DNA of 64,000 nucleotides from Pyropia yezoensis. Taxonomy: Eukaryota; Rhodophyta; Bangiophyceae; Bangiales; Bangiaceae. Position 1 is the stretch's first letter. Each line of letters begins with the position of its first letter. The notes beneath the pieces were generated by a model. It made no database searches. It saw only the letters and a list, made by a program, of their open reading frames with translations, and was not told the origin of the DNA. This document shows positions 21,240 to 30,259 of this stretch, piece by piece. The translations under genes and the position numbers were made by a program. The DNA is taken from the NCBI GenBank assembly GCA_009829735.1, contig CM020618.1, positions 8,027,119 through 8,091,118 of the forward strand, written 5' to 3'.

Positions 21240-23135
21240 TTGCCCACTCGGCAGCTTGCTCTCCCCGGTTCTCACTTCACCATCCCACCACCTCCCCTTC
21301 ACCTTCCACTGGGCCGCCCCACGCTGGGGAGGCCACCCGTCTACCCACGATCCGAGTCCCCCTCAACTCGAGGCGGGTCTCGTGCCGCTGTAGCCAGGGC
21401 GTCTCTCCCCAACTTGGGGAGAGCCATGGCGACCCCGGGGGTGGAGACGGACTCTCTCGACGAACGTATGGAGGACACCTCCTACGGTGCAGCACCCGCC
21501 GGGACTTCCGGCGGGGGCTCCGCGATCGCTCCGGGGGACGGGACTCCCGCGTCACCCGGCTTTGGGTTGACGGCGGGGTCTCCCCCGGAGGCGGGACAAG
21601 TTGTCCCGCGTGAGGCCTTGGGGCGGTGGTTTTACCCCGCTTGGCCTCTCTATGAGGAGGGATTGACTGTTCTTCGCGGTGGCCGACTTGGCGCAGCGAT
21701 GGGTCGGGTATGGCACCGCCTACGGGAGAAGTATCCCCGTAGGGTCGGGTTCCCTGCCGGCTTCAGGACGGACCAGTTTGCCTTCCTGGACGACGAGGAG
21801 GTCGAAGACGTACAGCGGGCCAAGGCCATGGTGGACCGCGGGGGAACTATCCCGGGTCCCGGCGACTTGCCGACCTTCACGTGGGACGCTGTGGAAACTC
21901 GCCCACCGTACCTCCACGAGGCCGATCCGCACACTCATCACTTTGATGTGCGGATGGAGAAGGACTTCCGGCGAGGTCCCTACTTGGTGACCTCGGCTCA
22001 ACTTGAGTTTCCTCAGCAGTCTGCTGCCAGTAAGGAGCAGTACTATCCGAAGAAGCCCGAGTGGTGGCCTCAAGTTGAGGTCCCCTACGGGTTCCCGGCG
22101 TTGCTGCCACGGTTGCTTGACCACTTCGGCTCCGTCATGTTGACGGCTGGCCCTGATCACCTGGTGTGGGCCATGTTGGCCACCCAGTGGCTCCTCGAGG
22201 TCATGTCGACCTGGGTGTCTTGTGTTCAGCGGCGGGGGATGCTCTGGCATCTCCCCCTCAGGCTTATCCAAGGCTTGGAACAGCTCACCCCTCAGCTAGT
22301 TGCTGAGGGGTGCTCATCAGGACAACTCACTCTACTTGAGGAGATGCTCCGGCTCCATAAGTTTATCGAGTGGGAGAGCATTGAGAACAAGTTGCGCCGC
22401 CCCACTCGTGGGCCCAAGGACGATGGCGCACTTCGCCAGTTCGTGTGGGTCGCTCGTGAACTTCACGACGGCCGTGTGGTCCTACGAGAGGGGTTGGGCA
22501 TCGGGGACTACCCGTATGCCCCGAGAGTGGATCGCCACACTGCGCCACCCCCGGACAAGCCCATAGTTATGGCCGTGCCCTCATATGATGACCATATGAC
22601 TCAACCCACTGCGGGGGCCCCAAGTCGGGGTCGCAGTTACACCCGGGTCCCGCCACCTCGGCGTGCCCCTCCGCTTCCTCCTGTCCCCTACCAACCGCAC
22701 GGGGACATCCCGATTAGCGTGGCCATTGAGTCGTCCACCCCGGTGTCCCCCAACTTGGGGGCCACCCTCCTGACGGTATACCCCAAGTTGGTGTTACCGC
22801 CCACGCCTCTAACCTCAGAGATGATGATCACCACGTTGGTGCGCACCAATTCCTGGTTGGCCGCGTCGACCGCAACCCTCCAAACTCCCGAGACTCCTCA
22901 ACTTGAGGAGCGCGTTCGTACTGCAGTGGCGACCGCGAGTTGCGAGTCGGTGGCGGAGTTTATGACGGCCGAGATGGCTCGAATCGGGGCTATTATGCCC
23001 CAGCCAGCCCCACTTGGGCGTGGCAAACGTCGTGCGAGCGGGGCATACTCGCCTCCTCGCCGTCGTCGCCGACGGTCGCGGCGCTCTCCCTCCGTGTCGG
23101 AAGACGAGTTGTCTTACTCCGTCTCGGAGTCCTAG
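21240..23135 (+). CDS. Opposite-strand accessory frame of the LTR element
   Basis: A 631-codon frame on the strand opposite to pol, between pol and the 3' LTR. The first ATG in frame is at 21426 (about 569 residues), inside GRAMATPGVETDSLDERMED. The central part is globular-looking and rich in Trp, Phe and Leu (PREALGRWFYPAWPLYEEGL, then PEWWPQVEVPYGFPALLPRL). The C-terminus is Pro/Arg/Ser-rich with a stretch like PPRRRRRRSRRSPSVSEDEL, which looks nuclear. No known domain is recognised. A nearly identical frame is present in the inner copy (27504-29618). Ordinary codon use and protein-like composition over 600 codons argue that it is real. Its function is unknown. Confidence 0.7.
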   Translation: MPTRQLALPGSHFTIPPPPLHLPLGRPTLGRPPVYPRSESPSTRGGSRAAVARASLPNLGRAMATPGVETDSLDERMEDTSYGAAPAGTSGGGSAIAPGDGTPASPGFGLTAGSPPEAGQVVPREALGRWFYPAWPLYEEGLTVLRGGRLGAAMGRVWHRLREKYPRRVGFPAGFRTDQFAFLDDEEVEDVQRAKAMVDRGGTIPGPGDLPTFTWDAVETRPPYLHEADPHTHHFDVRMEKDFRRGPYLVTSAQLEFPQQSAASKEQYYPKKPEWWPQVEVPYGFPALLPRLLDHFGSVMLTAGPDHLVWAMLATQWLLEVMSTWVSCVQRRGMLWHLPLRLIQGLEQLTPQLVAEGCSSGQLTLLEEMLRLHKFIEWESIENKLRRPTRGPKDDGALRQFVWVARELHDGRVVLREGLGIGDYPYAPRVDRHTAPPPDKPIVMAVPSYDDHMTQPTAGAPSRGRSYTRVPPPRRAPPLPPVPYQPHGDIPISVAIESSTPVSPNLGATLLTVYPKLVLPPTPLTSEMMITTLVRTNSWLAASTATLQTPETPQLEERVRTAVATASCESVAEFMTAEMARIGAIMPQPAPLGRGKRRASGAYSPPRRRRRRSRRSPSVSEDELSYSVSES

Positions 23136-23480
23136 ACTCCGTCTGAGTCGGAGTCGGTCCGGCGTCTGCGTCGCCAACTTGCGCGCAAGACTAAGCAGAA
23201 GAGCAGCCGCGGTCGTCGCCACTTGCGCGACCGTGAGGGGCGCGACGGGTCCGACTTGGAGCCGCCGCCCCCTCCAACGAGTGGAGACCGTTATCGGCGT
23301 GGGTCTCGCCGCTCGCCTCCACGTGAGGGCGAGGGCCGTGGAGTGGGAGAGTCTAGCATGCGTGCCTAGTTGGCAGCTGCCTTTGTTGTGAGAGTGTGAG
23401 GGTTAGGGCTGTAGTTAAAAGCCACTCTGCGTACCACTTCGACTTGAAGCACTCTCTTGGCACTGTTGCTCGGCCTTCCC

Positions 23481-25232
23481 TCACGTTGAGGGAGGGCTGT
23501 TAGGGTCTATCTCATTCCGGGCACAGTACGCCCGGACCTTCTCAGCGGGAAGGTCCTCCACATACTCCCACGTATCATCCTTGGCTTTGTAGCCAAACCA
23601 ACGCGCCCTCAACATGAGGCGGTCAGTGTCCTCATCCCATCCGTGGTCGATGAACTCATCGAACACGTACTCCTGCGGGCCCTGTCTGGCCGCACGCAGT
23701 GAGGGGAGGCGCCACGCTTCCAAAGCACGCGACCAAGCTGGGTCGCCTGCAGGCGGTGGTGCAACTTTGACCACGTCCTGTCCGTTCACTGTGCGGACCC
23801 CATCGTCACTTTCGATGGTGAAGCGCCGCCCATCAGTACGAAGGACCTGGTACGGCCCCTTCGTCTGGAAGACCAACTTACCCCCAGTTGGGGTGTGTGA
23901 GTGTACCAGCACCCAGTCACCCTGCTCGGGGACATGCTTAGCATTGCGCACCTTCTTGTCAAAGGTACGCTTGTAGCTCTTTTGTGCTTTGTCCATCTCA
24001 GCCCTGACTTTAGGGATGAGGTTTTCAAGCCTAGCAGCGAACTCCGCCTTACTCTCAGTAGGAGTAGGCGTACTGCCACCATCCTCCCAAGTTGGGAGCG
24101 GCCGCCGCACGGCAATAGACCGCACGCGACGGGGGGTCACAAAAGCGAGGGGAACTTCCCCGGTAGATGAGTGAACCTGCGAATTGTAGGCAGTGGTAAG
24201 AATAGAAATGTGTTGGTCCCACGTTTTCACGTGCTCACTCACATAGTGGCGCAGCTGCCTATAAATCGTTTTATTGAAGCGCTCCACCTGCCCATTAGTT
24301 TGTGGGTGGTAGGGGGTGGCATAGTTTGCCTTAACTTCCAACATATCCAGCACTCCCTGAAACAGTACAGACGCAAATTGCGGTCCGTTGTCCGATAGTG
24401 TACTATCCGGAATGCCATACGCGGCAACCCAGTGATCTAGGAAGGCTGACACGACCGACATGGCCGTGATCTCTGCCAGTGGGATCGCTCGCGTAAGTTT
24501 CGTGAAGCGGTCACAGATGACCAGGAGGTACTGGTTGCCCTCCTCGGTCACTGGCAGTGGCCCAAGGATGTCCATCGCCAACGCGGCGAAGGGCTCCTTG
24601 GCCGGGAACAATAGCATAGCCGTAGTAGGCCGCCGTTCCATCAGACGGTTCTGTGCACAAGTTGTGCAGGCAGCCACCCAACTGTAGATGTCCACCACCA
24701 TGGACGGCCAGTAGTACCTGGTCCTCAGGGTCTGGTACAGTTTACTAGACCCAAGGTGTCCACCCGTGGGAGCGTTGTGCTCCCTCTCAAGGATACTGTC
24801 CTTGAGGGATGAGGGGACGACAAGTTGTTCGGTCCCCTGGAATACCCCCCTCCTCATGAGGAGGCCATCGTCTCCCAGAAAGAACCGCGTCTCCGCCACT
24901 GTATCCAGTGTATTCCTCTGCGACTTGCAGAAGGGATACTCGGCCTGGGCCTTCACCACCTCGTCCAGGGACAGGGGCAAGTATTTCTTGTTCCCTGGCG
25001 CCTCGTGGTTCAACGCCTGACCCGAGCGCGTGACTACCCCCACGATGGGGATGTCCTCATCGACTGGGTTAGCGTCCAGCCCCTCGGTAGGTACCCGAGA
25101 GAGGCCGTCGGCAAGGGCATGTTGCCTGCCAGGTCGGTACTCAATATCAAAGTTGAAGGGTGCCAGTCGCACCCTCCACCGGTTGAGACGAGTGTTCGTA
25201 CAGTCCGTCTTGAAGATGATCTGCAACGCGCG
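23481..25232 (-). CDS. RNase H end, integrase and chromodomain of outer element
   Basis: The minus-strand frame starts in the end of RNase H (NRWRVRLAPFNFDIEYRPGR...ALADGLSR). It continues through the integrase HHCC zinc finger (GGHLG...CTTCAQN) and the DDE core (MDILGPLP, SDNGPQF, NGQVERFNK). It ends with a chromodomain (RARWFGYKAKDDTWEYVEDL), which places the family among the chromoviruses of Ty3/gypsy. Integrase with chromodomain acts in the nucleus to insert the cDNA, the chromodomain guiding it to chromatin. All integrase signature residues are visible. The upstream part of pol lies beyond the inserted inner element. Confidence 0.9.
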   Translation of the reverse strand, partial: RALQIIFKTDCTNTRLNRWRVRLAPFNFDIEYRPGRQHALADGLSRVPTEGLDANPVDEDIPIVGVVTRSGQALNHEAPGNKKYLPLSLDEVVKAQAEYPFCKSQRNTLDTVAETRFFLGDDGLLMRRGVFQGTEQLVVPSSLKDSILEREHNAPTGGHLGSSKLYQTLRTRYYWPSMVVDIYSWVAACTTCAQNRLMERRPTTAMLLFPAKEPFAALAMDILGPLPVTEEGNQYLLVICDRFTKLTRAIPLAEITAMSVVSAFLDHWVAAYGIPDSTLSDNGPQFASVLFQGVLDMLEVKANYATPYHPQTNGQVERFNKTIYRQLRHYVSEHVKTWDQHISILTTAYNSQVHSSTGEVPLAFVTPRRVRSIAVRRPLPTWEDGGSTPTPTESKAEFAARLENLIPKVRAEMDKAQKSYKRTFDKKVRNAKHVPEQGDWVLVHSHTPTGGKLVFQTKGPYQVLRTDGRRFTIESDDGVRTVNGQDVVKVAPPPAGDPAWSRALEAWRLPSLRAARQGPQEYVFDEFIDHGWDEDTDRLMLRARWFGYKAKDDTWEYVEDLPAEKVRAYCARNEIDPNSPPST

Positions 25233-25237
25233 GTGGT

Positions 25238-25706
25238 TGTGGCAGTATTGACCCCCAGGTAGGGGGGCAACACGTGCCATGCAAGGGGCGGCAGGCCACT
25301 AGCCTGATCCGTTCCTCCCCCTGCATTTGGGTCCATATTCCCTAAGTTTGGGATAGTTAGCTTAGTAGTAAATCCAACTTGGATTTGAGGGTTTTCTGCA
25401 TTTATCGTCTTGAATTTTCGTGTGGCCCGGTGGGCAGGTGCTGGGGTGGGAGATTCTGAGTGGCGAGATTCTGAGTGGACCCTGGGGGGATAAGGGGAGG
25501 GACAGCGGGGCTTGGCCCTGCGTCCCCGTCCCGACCAAGAAACTGTTGGACCACACACCATCCTCTTGTTTGTCCGTGGGGGGTTTGCCCCACAACAGGG
25601 ACAGAGTGTGTGCGACTGGCACTTCTTCCGGTTCCCCCGACACGGGAGGCAGCCCTAGCACACCGCCCCAACTTGGGTGCCGTGTGTGCTTGTGGTTTTT
25701 GCCACA
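25238..25706 (+). repeat. 5' LTR of inner element
   Basis: 469 bp, TGTGGCAG...TTTTTGCCACA, followed by TT and the primer-binding site TGGTGGAGCAGC. Confidence 0.93.
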
Positions 25707-26396
25707 TTTGGTGGAGCAGCAGGGGACAGAGGTAAACTTTACCTCCGGGTGCACCCGGGTGTAGGGGGCCCTCTGTCTCAGAGGAACGGTGGTCTTGGAC
25801 TGTGTCGTGTGGATCGTTAGCCAACACGGCTGGATCGGACCTTCCGACGTTCGGGAAACTCTCCGGTGACGACTTTACTCCGGCGCCTTTGAATACTGGC
25901 CAGACACAGGGTGTACCTGGGGTCGCGGAGGTGCTAGAGGCACTCCAGCCAGCAGGGCCGTGGGTATCGGTGCGGGCGGTATGCCACCCCGACACAGTCG
26001 GGTGTTCACCCTGAGCGTCTTCCTCGGACCGGTGGTTCGCACTTCGGCCACCGGGTGGTACACTCAAAGGGAACGTCCCAAGGTGAGAGAACTGTCCCCG
26101 CGAGATCCACTCGGGTTGGATTCAACTTCGGCATAGAGCCGTCGCCAACTAGGCGGGTGGAGGACGGCGGACCTTCACTCGTCGGTGATGGGCTCGAGCC
26201 TGTGACAGGGGTCGTAGCAAGTTGCTACCACCGCCACCCTCAAAGAAAGTATTTTTGATCGGGAGCCAAGTTCGGCTATATCGACCAACATGAGGGACCG
26301 GCAGTAGCGGTCACCCTCAACGCGGGCGCGAGTAGCGACCCGAAGTCCGGAAAGGAGAAGCACCAAGCCAAGACGGCCGCCTCTCCTCGTCCCCAT

Positions 26397-27392
26397 GTGA
26401 ACATGGAGGGTGTTCCACCCAGGGGGAGGGTTCAAGTTGAACGCCTCTTGGACCAATATCACAAGTTGTGGGATGGTCAGTTGGGACTCATGAGAGCCAC
26501 CCAACACCGGATCGAGTTGAAACCCGGTGTACCCCCTATACGCCAACAACCGTATAGGGGAGGGCCCCGTTCAAGAGCCCTCGTTAAGGAGCGCTTCAAT
26601 AACACTATTGTTAGGCAGCTGCGCCACTATGTGAGTGAGCTTGTGAAAACGTGGGACCAATACATTTCTATTCCTATCACTGCCTACAATTCGCAGGTTC
26701 ACTCATCTACAGGGGAAGTACCCCTCGCTTTTGTGACCCCCCGTCGTGTGCGGTCTATTGCCGTGCGGCGGTCGCTCCCAACTAGGGAGGATGGTGGCAG
26801 TACGCCTACTCCTACTGAGAGTAAGGCGGAGTTCGCTGCTAGGCTTGAAAACCTCATCCCTAAAGTCAGGGCTGAGATGGACAAAGCCCAAAAGCGCTAC
26901 AAGCGTACCTTTGACAAAAAGGTGCGCAATGCTAAGCACGTCCCCGAGCAGGGTGACTGGGTGCTGGTACACTCGCACCCCCCAACTGGGGGTAAGCTGG
27001 TATTCCAGACGAAGGGACCGTACCAGGTCCTTCGTACTGATGGGCGGCGCTTCACCATCGAAAGTGACGATGGGGTCCGCACAGTGAACGGACAGGACGT
27101 GGTCAAAGTTGCACCACCGCCTGCAGGCGACCCAGCTTGGTCGCGTGCTTTGGAAGCGTGGCGCCTCCCCTCACTGCGTGCGGCCAGACAGGGCCCGCAG
27201 GAGTACGTGTTCGATGAGTTCATCGACCACGGATGGGATGAGGACACTGACCGCCTCATGTTGAGGGCGCGTTGGTTTGGCTACAAAGCCAAGGATGATA
27301 CGTGGGAGTATGTGGAGGACCTTCCCGCTGAGAAGGTCCGGGCGTACTGTGCCCGGAATGAGATAGACCCTAACAGCCCTCCCTCAACGTGA
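26397..27392 (+). pseudogene. Pol remnant of inner element
   Basis: A 331-codon frame that starts with sequence from the N-terminal side of reverse transcriptase (VERLLDQYHKLWDGQLGLM) and carries the integrase C-terminal part plus a complete chromodomain (FGYKAKDDTWEYVEDL). Catalytic parts of RT and integrase are not present, so it is a fossil of pol. Confidence 0.85.
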
Positions 27393-27503
27393 GGGAAGGC
27401 CGAGCAACAGTGCCAAGAGAGTGCTTCAAGTCGAAGTGGTACGCAGAGTGGCTTTTAACTACAGCCCTAACCCTCACACTCTCACAACAAAGGCAGCTGC
27501 CAA

Positions 27504-29618
27504 CTAGGCACGCATGCTAGACTCTCCCACTCCACGGCCCTCGCCCTCACGTGGAGGCGAGCGGCGAGACCCACGCCGATAACGGTCTCCACTCGTTGGA
27601 GGGGGCGGCGGCTCCAAGTCGGAACCGTCGCGCCCCTCACGGTCGCGCAAGTGGCGCCGACCGTGGCCACTCTTCTGCCTGGTCACGCGCGCAAGTTTGC
27701 GACGCAGACGCTGGACAGACTCCCTCTCCGACGAAGTAGAGGACTCCGAAGCGGAGTAAGACAACTCGTCTTCCGACACGGAGGGAGAGCGCCGCGACCG
27801 TCGGCGACGACGGCGAGGAGGCGAGTATGCCCGGCTCGCGCGACGTTTGCCACGCCCAAGTGGGGCTGGCTGGGGCATAATAGCCCCGATTCGAGCCATC
27901 TCGGCCGTCATAAACTCCGCCACCGACTCGCAACTCGCGGTCGCCACTGCAGTACGAACGCGCTCCTCAAGTTGAGGAGTCTCGGGAGTTTGGAGGGTTG
28001 CGGTCGACGCGGCCAACCAGGAATTGGTGCGCACCAACGTGGTGATCATCATCTCTGAGGTTAGAGGCGTGGGCGGTAACACCAACTTGGGGTATACCGT
28101 CAGGAGGGTGGCCCCCAAGTTGGGGGACACCGGGGTGGACGACTCAATGGCCACGCTAATCGGGATGTCCCCGTGCGGTTGGTAGGGGACAGGAGGAAGC
28201 GGAGGGGCACGCCGAGGTGGCGGGACCCGGGTGTAACTGCGACCCCGACTTGGGGCCCCCGCAGTGGGTTGAGTCATATGGTCATCATAGGACGGCACGG
28301 CCATAACTATGGGCTTGTCCGGGGGTGGCGCAGTGTGGCGATCCACCCCCGAGGCATACGGGTAGTCCCCGATGCCCAACCCCTCTCGTAGGACCACACG
28401 GCCGTCGTGAAGTTCACGAGCGACCCACACGAACTGGCGAAGTGCGCCATCGTCCTTGGGCCCACGAGTGGGGCGGCGCAACTTGTGCTCAATGCTCTCC
28501 CACTCGATAAACTTATGGAGCCGGAGCATCTCCTCAAGTAGAGTGAGTTGTCCTGATGAGCACCCCTCAGCAACTAGCTGAGGGGTGAGCTGTTCCAAAC
28601 CTTGGAGGAGCCTGAGGGGGAGATGCCAGAGCATCCCCCGCCGCTGAACACAAGACACCCAGGTCGACATGACCTCGAGGAGCCACTGGGTGGCCAACAT
28701 GGCCCACACCAGGTGATCAGGGCCAGCCGTCAACATGACGGAGCCGAAGTGGTCAAGCAACCGTGGCAACATCGCCGGGAACCCGTAGGGGACCTCAACT
28801 TGAGGCCACCACTCGGGCTTCTTCGGATAGTACTGCTCCTTACTGGCAGCAGACTGTTGAGGAAACTCAAGTTGAGCCGAGGTCACCACGTAGGGACCTC
28901 GCCGGAAGTCCTTCTCCATCCGCACATCAAAGTGATGAGTGTGCGGATCGGCCTCGTGGAGGTACGGTGGGCGAGTTTCCACAGCGTCCCACGTGAAGGT
29001 CGGCAAGTCGCCGGGACCCGGGATAGTTCCCCCGCGGTCCACCATGGCCTTGGCCCGCTGAACGTCCTCAACCTCCTCATCGTCCAGGAAGGCAAACTGG
29101 TCCGTCCTGAAGCCGGCAGGGAACCCGACCCTACGGGGATACTTCTCCCGTAGGCGGTCCCATACCCGGCCCATCGCTGCGCCAAGTCGGCCACCGCGAA
29201 GAACAGTCAATCCCTCCTCATAGAGAGGCCAAGCGGGGTAAAACCACCGCCCCAAGGCCTCACGCGGGACAACTTGTCCCGCCTCCGGGGGAGACCCCGC
29301 CGTCAACCCAAAGCCGGGTGACGCGGGAGTCCCGTCCCCCGGAGCGATCGCGGAGCCCCCGCCGGAAGTCCCGGCGGGTGCTGCCCCGTAGGAGGTGTCC
29401 TCCATGCGCTCGTCAAGAGAGTCCGTCTCCACTCCCGGAGTCGCTATGGCTCTCCCCAAGTTGGGGAGAGACGCTCTGGCTATCGCAGCACGAGACCCGC
29501 CTCGAGTTGAGGGGGACTCGGATCGTGGGTATACGGGTGGCCTCCCCAGCGTGGGGCGGCCCAGTGGAAGGTGAAGGGGAGGTGGTGGTGATGGTGAAGT
29601 GTGAACTGAGGAGAGCAA
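27504..29618 (-). CDS. Opposite-strand accessory frame of inner element (704 codons)
   Basis: This is the counterpart of the frame at 21240-23135, again antisense to pol and between pol and the 3' LTR. It is open for 704 codons. It runs on through a Ser/Glu patch (SASESSTSSERESVQRLRRK) to an Arg/Pro-rich tail with a PPPPPTSGDRYRRGSRR stretch. A first in-frame ATG is at MEDTSYGAAP. Differences from the outer copy are few and mostly conservative. The basic, RS-like tail suggests nucleic-acid binding or a nuclear role (inference). No family recognised. Confidence 0.7.
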   Translation of the reverse strand: MLSSVHTSPSPPPPLHLPLGRPTLGRPPVYPRSESPSTRGGSRAAIARASLPNLGRAIATPGVETDSLDERMEDTSYGAAPAGTSGGGSAIAPGDGTPASPGFGLTAGSPPEAGQVVPREALGRWFYPAWPLYEEGLTVLRGGRLGAAMGRVWDRLREKYPRRVGFPAGFRTDQFAFLDDEEVEDVQRAKAMVDRGGTIPGPGDLPTFTWDAVETRPPYLHEADPHTHHFDVRMEKDFRRGPYVVTSAQLEFPQQSAASKEQYYPKKPEWWPQVEVPYGFPAMLPRLLDHFGSVMLTAGPDHLVWAMLATQWLLEVMSTWVSCVQRRGMLWHLPLRLLQGLEQLTPQLVAEGCSSGQLTLLEEMLRLHKFIEWESIEHKLRRPTRGPKDDGALRQFVWVARELHDGRVVLREGLGIGDYPYASGVDRHTAPPPDKPIVMAVPSYDDHMTQPTAGAPSRGRSYTRVPPPRRAPPLPPVPYQPHGDIPISVAIESSTPVSPNLGATLLTVYPKLVLPPTPLTSEMMITTLVRTNSWLAASTATLQTPETPQLEERVRTAVATASCESVAEFMTAEMARIGAIMPQPAPLGRGKRRASRAYSPPRRRRRRSRRSPSVSEDELSYSASESSTSSERESVQRLRRKLARVTRQKSGHGRRHLRDREGRDGSDLEPPPPPTSGDRYRRGSRRSPPREGEGRGVGESSMRA

Positions 29619-29785
29619 GCTGCCGAGTGGGCAAGCTTGAGGAGAGGGGCGGTCAACGTGACCGCCTCCACATCCGTGTTACGTACTCGATGGGGGACGA
29701 CAAGTCGCGCCCCCAACGCCGAGACGTGCGTTTACGCACCCCCTCACAGGGCCGACCGGGTCGGTCGGAACTGAGGAGAGGGGAG

Positions 29786-30254
29786 TGTGGCAGTATTGAC
29801 CCCCAGGTACGGGGGCAACACGTGCCATGCAAGGGGCGGCAGGCCACTAGCCTGATCCGTTTCTCCCCCTGCATTTGGGTCCATATTCCCTAAGTTTGGG
29901 ATAGTTAGCTTAGTAGTAAATCCAACTTGGATTTGAGGGTTTTCTGCATTTATCGTCTTGAATTTTCGTGTGGCCCGGTGGGCAGGTGCTGGGGTGGGAG
30001 ATTCTGAGTGGCGAGATTCTGAGTGGACCCTGGGGGGATAAGGGGAGGGACAGCGGGGCTTGGCCCTGCGTCCCCGTCCCGACCAAGAAACTGTTGGACC
30101 ACACACCATCCTCTTGTTTGTCCGTGGGGGGTTTGCCCCACAACAGGGACAGAGTGTGTGCGACTTGCACTTCTTCCGGTTCCCCCGACACGGGAGGCAG
30201 CCCTAGCACACCGCCCCAACTTGGGTGCCGTGTGTGCTTGTGGTTTTTGCCACA
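29786..30254 (+). repeat. 3' LTR of inner element
   Basis: 469 bp, preceded by the polypurine tract GAGGAGAGGGGAG and followed by the target duplication GTGGT. It is nearly identical to the 5' LTR at 25238. Confidence 0.93.
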
Positions 30255-30259
30255 GTGGT

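Larger units (their letters stand above)
25238..30254 (+). mobile_element. Inner Ty3/gypsy element, same family, opposite orientation
   Basis: A 5,017-bp element flanked by the 5-bp target duplication GTGGT (25233-25237 and 30255-30259). Parts: 5' LTR (25238-25706), primer-binding site (25709-25726), gag remnant (about 26055-26260), a pol remnant with the RT amino-terminal region and the integrase/chromodomain end (26270-27392), an opposite-strand frame (27504-29618), polypurine tract (29773-29785), 3' LTR (29786-30254). It is broken, being much shorter than the outer element, with a few breaks, and would have depended on other copies. The two LTRs differ at about three positions in 469, so the insertion is young. 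Confidence 0.93.
26591..30254. repeat. Right arm of a ~3.7-kb inverted repeat (left arm 20621-24284)
   Basis: The inner and outer elements face each other, so about 3.66 kb (end of pol, opposite-strand frame and 3' LTR) is present in inverted copies separated by about 2.3 kb. Identity by eye is very high. Such a structure can extrude a hairpin, and transcripts crossing both arms would be double-stranded. Confidence 0.85.
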
